Made by a program: the position numbers and the translations under genes. Below, piece by piece: positions 35,390 to 42,217 of a stretch of 42,217 nt of DNA. The number at the start of each line of letters is the position of its first letter. Position 1 is the first letter of the stretch. Under the pieces are notes generated by a model. The model saw only the letters and a program-made list of their open reading frames with translations, had not been told where the DNA came from and did not search any database. Origin of the DNA: Oceanospirillaceae bacterium (GTDB lineage Bacteria; Pseudomonadota; Gammaproteobacteria; Pseudomonadales; Balneatricaceae); NCBI GenBank assembly GCA_013373085.1, contig JABXIM010000165.1:1-42217 (forward strand), in the 5' to 3' direction.

Positions 35390-36358
35390 TCAGGCAGCGC
35401 GTCGAACCTGTCCGAGCAAGCGCCCGATCGGCTCGAAAGCCCGCAGCCGCAATGCCGGGCTTTCGTTCACCAGATGATGCCGCGCGCCGTCGATCAGTTC
35501 GAGGCGACGCGATGGGTACAGTTTTTCCAGCACCTGCAGGTTATGGCGCCAGTCCACGGTGCCGTCATCGGTTCCCTGCACCACCAGCGGCGCTCCCGCC
35601 AGGGACGGGCAGGCCTCGATCGTCTCAATCCACTCCAACATGGCCCGCACCCAACTGACGGCCACGTAGGGGTGCTGCAACGGATCTTCCTCGCGCACGA
35701 AACGGACGAACGCGGCATCGTGGGAATTGTTCGAATACATGCGCCGTACGTACTTGAGAAAACGACCAAACCAGCGGTACTTGCGCTGAATCACCTGCAG
35801 CTCCATCGGGCGCACCAGCGGCGCCAGGAAAACCCGGCCGGCGACCGGCCAGTCCAGCCTGGTGTCGTCGCGTGCAAGTCGCTGCTGCTCCATCAATACC
35901 GCCGCGCCGGTACTCTGACCGATCAGTACCCAGGGGCCGGACAGGTCCGCGCGATGTCGTTCAAGCAACAGCGAAAGCTGCCCCGCATAGCTGGAAAAAT
36001 GATCGATCGACAGCGCCGGACCGCTCGACAGGCCGTGTCCGGGCAGATCGTAGATCAACACCCGCCAGTTACGCTCCAGCAGGTAACCGATCAGGTGCCG
36101 ATAAAGGCCGGCATGGTCCATATAGCCGTGCACCAGCACCGCAGTCCCATCGGCTTCACGCAGCGGACGAAAGCACTGCGCGACCAGCGACAGCGAACCG
36201 ATGCGCTCGATACCGGCGCTATAGTGGCAGCGCGTCATCAGCGGTGACAGGCCGTAGAACTCCAGATAGGCTTGCAGTGAGGGCGCGCACAGGGTGGTGC
36301 CGGCCGGAGAAAAGACTTCCAGCCCGTCACGGATCTGTCTGGGATCGATCACTGTCAT
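35390..36358 (-). CDS. Alpha/beta hydrolase (serine aminopeptidase S33/lysophospholipase-like)
   Basis: A 322-residue hydrolase: oxyanion HG in LVHGYMDHAG (residues 75-84), nucleophile elbow GQSTG with S149, acid at D264 or D265 in VVQGTDDGTVDW and base at H294 or H295 in GARHHLVNE. The domain order is that of the Hydrolase_4/monoacylglycerol-lipase group, so a lipase or esterase role is probable, substrate unknown. The ATG at 36358 has GGGGA 6 nt upstream; the frame extends 62 codons further upstream without likeness. It is divergent from the mscK-like gene. Confidence 0.9.
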   Translation of the reverse strand: MTVIDPRQIRDGLEVFSPAGTTLCAPSLQAYLEFYGLSPLMTRCHYSAGIERIGSLSLVAQCFRPLREADGTAVLVHGYMDHAGLYRHLIGYLLERNWRVLIYDLPGHGLSSGPALSIDHFSSYAGQLSLLLERHRADLSGPWVLIGQSTGAAVLMEQQRLARDDTRLDWPVAGRVFLAPLVRPMELQVIQRKYRWFGRFLKYVRRMYSNNSHDAAFVRFVREEDPLQHPYVAVSWVRAMLEWIETIEACPSLAGAPLVVQGTDDGTVDWRHNLQVLEKLYPSRRLELIDGARHHLVNESPALRLRAFEPIGRLLGQVRRAA

Positions 36359-36506
36359 GCTATTCCCCGCACATCGTACAGCGCACATGCTCCGCATGCC
36401 GGCCCGTTGCTCGACGGCCACCAACCTGCATCTGCCCCCAGGCCGTTCACATGCCATAAAAGCGGCCCGCAGCACTATGCCGTCACGTTCGAGCAGCCAT
36501 ACCGGC

Positions 36507-36535
36507 TTATCCGGCGGCTTTCTAAGAACTATATT
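36507..36535 (+). promoter_or_regulatory. Putative promoter of the mechanosensitive channel gene
   Basis: TTATCC (36507-36512), 17-base spacer, TATATT (36530-36535). The -35 matches only 3 of 6 bases. It lies in the 211-bp divergent gap between the hydrolase and the channel gene and would place the start about 30 nt before the ATG at 36570. Confidence 0.3.
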
Positions 36536-36569
36536 AGAGATCAATCCGTTAGTGCGAGCTTACAGCCAT

Positions 36570-39500
36570 ATGAAAGATTGGTTGCCGGCAATCCTGTGGC
36601 TGGCATTGTTGCTGGCCCTCCCCGCTGCGGCCGATACCGGCGACGAGATCGAACAGGTAACTTCCCGGCTGCAGCAATACCAGTCCGATTCCCTCACCGC
36701 GGACGAGCAGGCGACCCGGGAGAAACTGCAGAAGGCTCTGGATGCCCTGGAGCATTGCCAGGACCTGCAAAAACGGATCGCCGACCTGCGCCAGGAGCTT
36801 GTTGACCAGCCGGACCAACTGGCCGAACTGAAGCGCAAACCACAACCGCACGCCGCGGAAGAGGTCCCCGAAAGACTCGAAGCGCTGGACAGTGACCGGC
36901 TGCAGCAACGCCTGACGCTGGTCAAGGCGTCGCTGCTGGAACAGCGCAAAGAGCACGAGCGGCTGTTGCAGGAGGGCGAACGGGTCGAGCAGAAACGGCT
37001 CAGCCTTCGCGAGCAGCTGTCGCTACTGAAGCGGGAGGAGGGTGCCAGCCAGAGCCCGAGCGCCGCCCCCCAGGACGAAGCCTCGCAACTGCTGCAGAAC
37101 GCACAGTTCGAGGAGCGCAACCTGCAGATGCAGGCCCTCGAACTCGAGCTGCTAACGCTGCCCGGGCGCGCGGAAATCAATGCCCAGCAGCTCGACGTGC
37201 TGAATCGCAGTATTTCCCGCAACGAAACCGCGCTGGAGCGGCTTGAACAGGCGCTGCGCGAGCGGTTGCGCAGCCAGAGCGAACAAGCCCTCAGCGAGCT
37301 TCTAAGCAGCGGACTACAGGACTCCGACCCCGCCGTACAAACCGCCACCAAGACGAATGTCGCCCTGAGCAAAGAAATGAGCGGGGTACTCAACGATATC
37401 GAAGCGGCCGACAGCCAGCGCCGTCAGCTCGAGCAGCACCTCAAGTCCGTCGACGAGGCATACCGCACCATCTCGCAACAACTGGAGCTCGAAATCCGCT
37501 ACGTGGGCACCGAACTGCATCAGCTGCTCGCCGGCCTGACCCGGCCACTGAACACCGAGGGCACACGCTCCAGGATCAACGAGCTGCGCCTGCGCAACCT
37601 GCAATTGAGCAAGAACGTGATCAACGCCGAGCAGATTCTGCGCGGCGACGCCTCCCCGCCCGCGCCGCCCCCTGCCGGCGATGCGCTGCAACGCTACCGC
37701 AACGTGCTCGGCAATCGCATCGACCTGCTCGAACAGTTGCGAGATGCCAATCTCAACCTGATCACCGAGCTGTCGACGCTGCTCTCCGTCCAGACCAGCA
37801 TCAACGAGCGTACCGACCAGGCCCGCGATCTGATCAACCAGAAACTGCTCTGGCTGCCCAGCGCGGCACCGATCGGTTTCGACTGGTTCTCCCAGATCTC
37901 CGCGAGCCGGCAACTTCTCAGCGACCACTGGCAGCAGCTACGGCCGAATATTTCGCTGCAATATTCGCCGAAACTGCCTCTGTCATTGACCTGGCTGGCA
38001 CTGCTGACGCTGGTCGCTCTCTGGCTGGCGCCGTATCAGAAACGCAAGAAAAAGCTCTGGCGCCAGCAAATCGGCAATGTGATGCAAGACCGTTTCTGGA
38101 ATACCCTGCGGCTGTTGCTGTTCGCACCGCTGATCGCCCTGCCGCTGCCACTGCTGTTCTATATCCTGGCCACCAGCGCCCTGGACCAGTCAATGGCCGA
38201 ATTCTACGCCATCAGCCCGCTACTGCTGACCGCCGCAGTCGTCATATGGAGCGTCCACTGCCTGTGGATCTGGCTGAGCCCGTCGGGACTCTTCAGCTGC
38301 CATTTCGGCCTCGATGCCGAGCTGGCACTGATCCTGCGGCGGCGCCTGATGATACTGTTCCTGCTGGGCCTGCCACTGTTGCTGACGGTCACCTATATCC
38401 TCCGCACCCCGCTGGACACCGAGGTCCTCAAGCCCGGGCTGGAGCGGCTGCTGATGCTGATGCTGACCGGGCTCATTACCCTGCTCTGGGGCAGCCTGCT
38501 GCCGTATTCACCTCAGATCAACAAGCTCAACGGCGGCGATCACTGGTGGCTGCGGGCTGAGCTATGGCTTATCGGACTGGTTGCCTTCAACGGGGTGCTG
38601 GTGGTGCTGATGCTGATCGGCTACGTCTTCACCGCCCAGGTGCTGATGCTGATACTGCTGAAAATTCTGCTGGTATGCCTCGCCGTCTTCATCATCCACC
38701 GGCTCGCGCAGCGCTGGCTGCTGATCGCCGAGCGCAAGCTGTCGTTCGACCGTGCGCTCGCGCGCCGCGCCGAAATTCTTTCGGCACGGGAGAAGAAAAA
38801 GGAAAACAGGGACGAAGAACCGCCGGTCAGTACCGATTACCTCAACATTCAAACCATCTCCGAACAGTCCCGCAAATTGCTGTCGACCCTCTGCTTGCTG
38901 CTGCTGCTGGTCCTGCTGTGGATCATTGTTGGCGGCTTTCTCCCGGCGCTCGGCGTGCTCGACCAACTGGTCCTCTGGTCCAGCCTGAGTACCGGCGAAT
39001 CCGGCGAGTTCCTGGCCAACGTCACTCTAAAGGACCTGCTGTTCGCCTCGCTGCTGCTCTGGCTCAGTTTCCTTGGCGCCTCCAACCTGCCCGGCCTGCT
39101 GGAGCTGCTGGTGCTGCGCCACATGACACTGGCTCCCGGCACCGGCTACGCGGTGACGACCCTGATACGCTATACCCTGATCATGGCCGGCATCCTCATC
39201 AGTGCCGACGCTCTCGGACTACAGTGGTCGAAACTGCAGTGGCTGGTGGCGGCCCTGGGCGTGGGCCTCGGTTTCGGCCTGCAGGAAGTCGTGGCCAACT
39301 TCGTCTCGGGCCTGATCATCCTGTTCGAAAAGCCGGCCCGGATTGGCGACACCGTCACCATCGGCGGGGTCAGCGGTACCGTCACCCGCATCCAGATGCG
39401 CAGTACCACCGTCGTCGACTGGGATCGCAAGGAAGTGATCATACCGAACAAGACCTTCATCACCGACCAGTTGGTCAACTGGTCGCTGACCGACCCCACC

Positions 39501-39818
39501 ACCCGCATCGTGATCTTCGTAGGGGTCGCCTATGGCTCCGATACCGAACGGGCGCGGGCGCTGATGGTCGAGGCGGCGCAGGAAACCGAACGGGTCCTGA
39601 CGGATCCGGCTCCCGAAGCCTTCTTCACCGGTTTCGGCGCCAGCACGCTGGATCTGGAATTGCGCCTGTTCGTCAGCGGTATGGCGGACCGGCTGGAGGT
39701 GACGCACCGAGTCAATACCGCGATCGCCCGCAAGTTCGCCGATGCCGGTCTGGAAATTGCTTTCCCTCAGCTGGACGTGCATCTTCATCGTACGCCTTCA
39801 GCAAAAGGAGACACCTGA
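36570..39818 (+). CDS. Large mechanosensitive channel of the MscS superfamily (MscK/MscM-like)
   Basis: A 1,082-residue inner-membrane channel that should open under membrane tension to release solutes. It has a signal peptide (MKDWLPAILWLALLLALPAAA), a long periplasmic coiled-coil domain (about 25-460, e.g. LQQRLTLVKASLLEQRKEHERLLQEGERVEQKR), several helices (about 465-840) and the pore helix and MscS domain (LVAALGVGLGFGLQEVVANFVSGLIILFEKPARIGDTV; then VIIPNKTFITDQLVNWSLTD). Length and layout are those of MscK/MscM. The ATG at 36570 is chosen because it begins the signal peptide; the frame is open upstream into the hydrolase promoter. The thioesterase gene starts directly after its stop (TGAATG). 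Confidence 0.93.
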   Translation: MKDWLPAILWLALLLALPAAADTGDEIEQVTSRLQQYQSDSLTADEQATREKLQKALDALEHCQDLQKRIADLRQELVDQPDQLAELKRKPQPHAAEEVPERLEALDSDRLQQRLTLVKASLLEQRKEHERLLQEGERVEQKRLSLREQLSLLKREEGASQSPSAAPQDEASQLLQNAQFEERNLQMQALELELLTLPGRAEINAQQLDVLNRSISRNETALERLEQALRERLRSQSEQALSELLSSGLQDSDPAVQTATKTNVALSKEMSGVLNDIEAADSQRRQLEQHLKSVDEAYRTISQQLELEIRYVGTELHQLLAGLTRPLNTEGTRSRINELRLRNLQLSKNVINAEQILRGDASPPAPPPAGDALQRYRNVLGNRIDLLEQLRDANLNLITELSTLLSVQTSINERTDQARDLINQKLLWLPSAAPIGFDWFSQISASRQLLSDHWQQLRPNISLQYSPKLPLSLTWLALLTLVALWLAPYQKRKKKLWRQQIGNVMQDRFWNTLRLLLFAPLIALPLPLLFYILATSALDQSMAEFYAISPLLLTAAVVIWSVHCLWIWLSPSGLFSCHFGLDAELALILRRRLMILFLLGLPLLLTVTYILRTPLDTEVLKPGLERLLMLMLTGLITLLWGSLLPYSPQINKLNGGDHWWLRAELWLIGLVAFNGVLVVLMLIGYVFTAQVLMLILLKILLVCLAVFIIHRLAQRWLLIAERKLSFDRALARRAEILSAREKKKENRDEEPPVSTDYLNIQTISEQSRKLLSTLCLLLLLVLLWIIVGGFLPALGVLDQLVLWSSLSTGESGEFLANVTLKDLLFASLLLWLSFLGASNLPGLLELLVLRHMTLAPGTGYAVTTLIRYTLIMAGILISADALGLQWSKLQWLVAALGVGLGFGLQEVVANFVSGLIILFEKPARIGDTVTIGGVSGTVTRIQMRSTTVVDWDRKEVIIPNKTFITDQLVNWSLTDPTTRIVIFVGVAYGSDTERARALMVEAAQETERVLTDPAPEAFFTGFGASTLDLELRLFVSGMADRLEVTHRVNTAIARKFADAGLEIAFPQLDVHLHRTPSAKGDT

Positions 39819-40229
39819 ATGTCGAATAATGGCAAGCTGATGTACAGCTGCACGCTGCCGCTACGCTGGGGAGATATGGACGCCTATGGCCACGTCAACA
39901 ACGCCACCTACATCCGCTACCTCGAGGAAGCCCGGGTGCAGATGCTGGCCGCCATGGGCGCCGGGTTGCAGACCGAGACCCGGGCGCCGGTGATCGTCAA
40001 CGTCGGCTGCACCTTTCTCCGCCAGCTGACTTATCCCGACGCGGTGCGGATCGATTGCTACGCTTCCGCCCCCGGGCGCTCCAGCTTCATGATCGAGTAC
40101 TGCCTGTATGCCGAGTCCGATCCTGCGGCGCTGGCCGGCGAAGGCTACTCCAAGGTCGTCTGGATCGACCGCGAGACGAACCGTTCAGTGCCGCTCCCCG
40201 AAGCTATTCGAAGCCAGATAAAAGCCTGA
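39819..40229 (+). CDS. Acyl-CoA thioesterase (4HBT hotdog family)
   Basis: A 136-residue hotdog-fold thioesterase of the 4-hydroxybenzoyl-CoA thioesterase type. The signature RWGDMDAYGHVNNATYIRYLEEAR holds the catalytic Asp (D21). Substrate is probably a fatty or aromatic acyl-CoA. The ATG begins directly after the channel stop codon, so the pair is cotranscribed and coupled; no functional link is obvious. Confidence 0.93.
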   Translation: MSNNGKLMYSCTLPLRWGDMDAYGHVNNATYIRYLEEARVQMLAAMGAGLQTETRAPVIVNVGCTFLRQLTYPDAVRIDCYASAPGRSSFMIEYCLYAESDPAALAGEGYSKVVWIDRETNRSVPLPEAIRSQIKA

Positions 40230-40278
40230 GCCCCAGCCCCGGACCGGCCCAACCGCATCACGAAAAAGGAGTTTCAAC

Positions 40279-40644
40279 ATGTCGCAGGATCTCGAACGGA
40301 TGGTAACCAATACCGATAACAGCGAAGGCGGCACCGCCCGGATCATCTACATTCTCTACCTGGTCAGCCTGGTGGTCGGTATCACGGCGCTGATCGGCGT
40401 GGTGATGGCATATGTTTACAGGAGCGAAGCACCGGCCTGGCTGCGTGAACACTATCGATGGCAAATCAGGACATTCTGGATCGGAATTCTGTATACATTT
40501 TTCGCTTCACTGCTCACCGGGATCGGGGTCGGCTTCCTGCTTCTGCTGGCCACACTGGTCTGGTTTATCGTTCGCTGCGTCAAGGGACTGCAGCGCCTGG
40601 CCCGCCAGGAAGCGCCGGCCGACGTTGCGACCTGGTTGTTCTGA
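40279..40644 (+). CDS. Small membrane protein, DUF4870-like
   Basis: 121 residues with three hydrophobic segments (IIYILYLVSLVVGITALIGVVMAYV, FWIGILYTFFASLLTGIGVGFLLLLATLVWFIVR). The block APAWLREHYRWQIRTFWI matches the HYxFQxRTF pattern of DUF4870/Tic20-like small membrane proteins. The function is not known. AAAAAGGAG is an excellent ribosome-binding site 7 nt before the ATG. It lies 49 bp after the thioesterase on the same strand. Confidence 0.8.
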   Translation: MSQDLERMVTNTDNSEGGTARIIYILYLVSLVVGITALIGVVMAYVYRSEAPAWLREHYRWQIRTFWIGILYTFFASLLTGIGVGFLLLLATLVWFIVRCVKGLQRLARQEAPADVATWLF

Positions 40645-40667
40645 AGGACCACATTCACGAGAAAAAT

Positions 40668-40684
40668 TTGAATAATTAATTCAA
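40668..40684. promoter_or_regulatory. AT-rich dyad upstream of glcB
   Basis: TTGAAT-AATTA-ATTCAA, a perfect 6-bp inverted repeat around 5 bases, in a 184-bp gap before glcB. It is 145 bp from the start and could be a regulator site. Two tiny GC stems (40768-40779, 40787-40797) lie closer to glcB. No clear sigma-70 promoter was seen. Confidence 0.3.
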
Positions 40685-40828
40685 TTTATCCAGTTGAGTC
40701 CTAAGTAGGGGGGACAAATAGGCCAAATTCGGTTAAATTACCGCGTCGCACAAAAGACAAGACAGAGCCCGGCTTCGGGTGCCTCGCCCCGTTCGGGAAA
40801 GACAGAACAAGCGAAGAGGCAGTAGATA

Positions 40829-42217
40829 ATGACTCTAAGGGTACAAACCGGTGGCTTGCAGGTCGCCAAAAGTCTTTACGACTTCATCAACAATGAGGCC
40901 ATGCCGGATACCGGCGTAGACGCGGACCAGTACTGGGCTGCGTTCGACAAGATTGTACACGATCTTGCACCGAAAAACCGTGAGCTTTTGGCCAAACGCG
41001 ATCAGCTGCAGGCCCAGATCGATACCTGGCACCTCGAACGCAAGGGCAAGGCGTTCGACTTCGCCGAGTACAAGTCCTTCCTGCAGGATATCGGTTACCT
41101 GCTGCCGGAAGGCGACGACTTCAGTGTCACCACCAGCAACGTCGATCCGGAAATGGCCACCATGGCCGGCCCGCAGCTGGTAGTGCCGGTAATGAACGCC
41201 CGTTATGCGCTGAACGCAGCCAATGCCCGCTGGGGCAGCCTTTACGATGCCCTGTACGGCACCGATGCCATTTCCAGCGAAGACGGCGCAGAAGCCGGCA
41301 AGGCATACAATCCGGTACGTGGCGCCAAGGTCATCGCTTTCGCGCGCGACTTCCTCGACCAGGCTGTACCGCTGAGCTCCGGTTCCCACAAGACCTCTAC
41401 CGGCTATCGCATCGAGAACGGCCAGCTGATCGTCAGCCTCGAAGATGGCAGCAGCACCGGCCTGCAGCAACCGGAAAAGCTGCGTGGCTACCTTGGCGAC
41501 AGCAGCGAAGCCCCAACGTCCATCTTGCTGTGCAACAACGGCCTGCACTTCGAGATCCAGATCGACCCGTCGAGCGCGATCGGTCAGAGCGACGCCGCCG
41601 GCATCAAGGACATTCTGCTGGAGGCGGCGCTGACGACCATCATGGACTGCGAAGACTCCGTCGCCGCCGTCGATGCCGACGACAAGGTGCTGGTCTACCG
41701 CAACTGGTTGGGCCTGATGAAAGGCAACCTGACCGAAGAGGTCAGCAAGGGCGACCGCACCCTCACCCGCGAGCTGAACGCCGACCGTGAATACCAGGGC
41801 CTCGACGGCCAGACGGTGACCCTCAAGGGTCGCAGCCTGATGTTCGTGCGCAACGTCGGCCATCTGATGACCAACAGCGCGATCCTCGACAAGGACGGCA
41901 ACGAGGTGCCGGAAGGCATCATGGACGGTCTGGTCACCACCCTGATCTCGATTCACGACCTCAAGGGCAATGGCCGCCTGCGCAACACCACCACCGGTTC
42001 GACCTACATCGTCAAGCCGAAGATGCACGGCCCGGAAGAAGTGGCGTTCGCCAATGAACTGTTCGGTCGCATCGAAGAGGCCCTGGGCCTGGCGCCGTTC
42101 ACCATGAAGGTCGGCATCATGGACGAAGAGCGCCGCACCTCGGTCAACCTCAAGGAATGCATCCGCGCCGCCAAGGATCGCGTGGTGTTCATCAACACCG
42201 GGTTCCTCGACCGTACC
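40829..42217 (+). CDS. glcB: Malate synthase G, N-terminal part (partial)
   Basis: Condenses glyoxylate with acetyl-CoA to malate in the glyoxylate shunt. The 463 visible codons cover the N-terminal clasp and much of the TIM-barrel; the full protein is about 725 residues and runs off the right edge. Family blocks are [10 protein letters not shown]-type start ([20 protein letters not shown]), [53 protein letters not shown], the glyoxylate-binding Arg in [22 protein letters not shown] and [20 protein letters not shown] precedes the ATG. It is the last gene of the window. Confidence 0.98.
   Translation, partial: MTLRVQTGGLQVAKSLYDFINNEAMPDTGVDADQYWAAFDKIVHDLAPKNRELLAKRDQLQAQIDTWHLERKGKAFDFAEYKSFLQDIGYLLPEGDDFSVTTSNVDPEMATMAGPQLVVPVMNARYALNAANARWGSLYDALYGTDAISSEDGAEAGKAYNPVRGAKVIAFARDFLDQAVPLSSGSHKTSTGYRIENGQLIVSLEDGSSTGLQQPEKLRGYLGDSSEAPTSILLCNNGLHFEIQIDPSSAIGQSDAAGIKDILLEAALTTIMDCEDSVAAVDADDKVLVYRNWLGLMKGNLTEEVSKGDRTLTRELNADREYQGLDGQTVTLKGRSLMFVRNVGHLMTNSAILDKDGNEVPEGIMDGLVTTLISIHDLKGNGRLRNTTTGSTYIVKPKMHGPEEVAFANELFGRIEEALGLAPFTMKVGIMDEERRTSVNLKECIRAAKDRVVFINTGFLDRT

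Overview
The window is chromosomal DNA from a gammaproteobacterium of the genus Pseudomonas in the broad sense. The gene order from the glutamate synthase gene gltB, through aroB-aroK, pilQPONM, ponA, malic enzyme, nuclease, rpmE, priA, argS, an FtsN-like SPOR gene, hslVU and a DUF971 gene to ubiE-ubiJ, matches, from memory, the PA5036 to PA5064 neighbourhood of P. aeruginosa. The pha polyhydroxyalkanoate cluster that sits there between the DUF971 gene and ubiE is missing. The base composition is GC-rich and the reading frames produce many long antisense shadows. I cannot fix the species.

Layout. Positions 1-10238 are a minus-strand block. The type IV pilus assembly and secretin operon pilMNOPQ leads into the shikimate genes aroK and aroB and an AAA/SPOR cell-envelope protein. 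gltB follows with its own promoter and runs off the left edge. ponA (penicillin-binding protein 1A) is divergent from pilM and converges on a malic enzyme across a perfect bidirectional terminator. The malic enzyme, a thermonuclease-like gene and rpmE lie on the minus strand; priA is divergent from rpmE. Then priA, argS, the FtsN-like gene, hslV, hslU, DUF971, ubiE and ubiJ run on the plus strand. hslVU carries a very good sigma-32 heat-shock promoter.

From about 24.3 kb the order no longer follows the P. aeruginosa core. There are hemJ (minus), pirin and a RoxA-like dihaem cytochrome lipoprotein (plus), and a minus-strand group of a fumarylacetoacetate-hydrolase-family enzyme, a DUF2927 exported protein and an SDR. 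Next come a divergent MFS/LysR pair with a clear LysR-type operator, then ppnP, serA, a host-attachment-family protein, an alpha/beta hydrolase, a large MscK-like mechanosensitive channel with an adjoining thioesterase, a small membrane protein, and the start of glcB (malate synthase G), which runs off the right edge.

Non-coding structure is the most informative novelty. Three intergenic elements of about 150-170 bp (24341-24504, 28011-28183, 32808-32955) share a conserved core and related terminal inverted repeats. A shorter 75-bp relative lies after hslU. All four sit in gaps of the second half, at or near points where synteny with P. aeruginosa breaks. A separate 48-bp hairpin encodes the last 17 residues of the MFS transporter. 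The rpmE terminator forms codons 10-19 of the next gene, inside its predicted signal peptide. I saw no rRNA, tRNA, CRISPR array, complete insertion sequence or prophage, and no convincing new multi-gene system.
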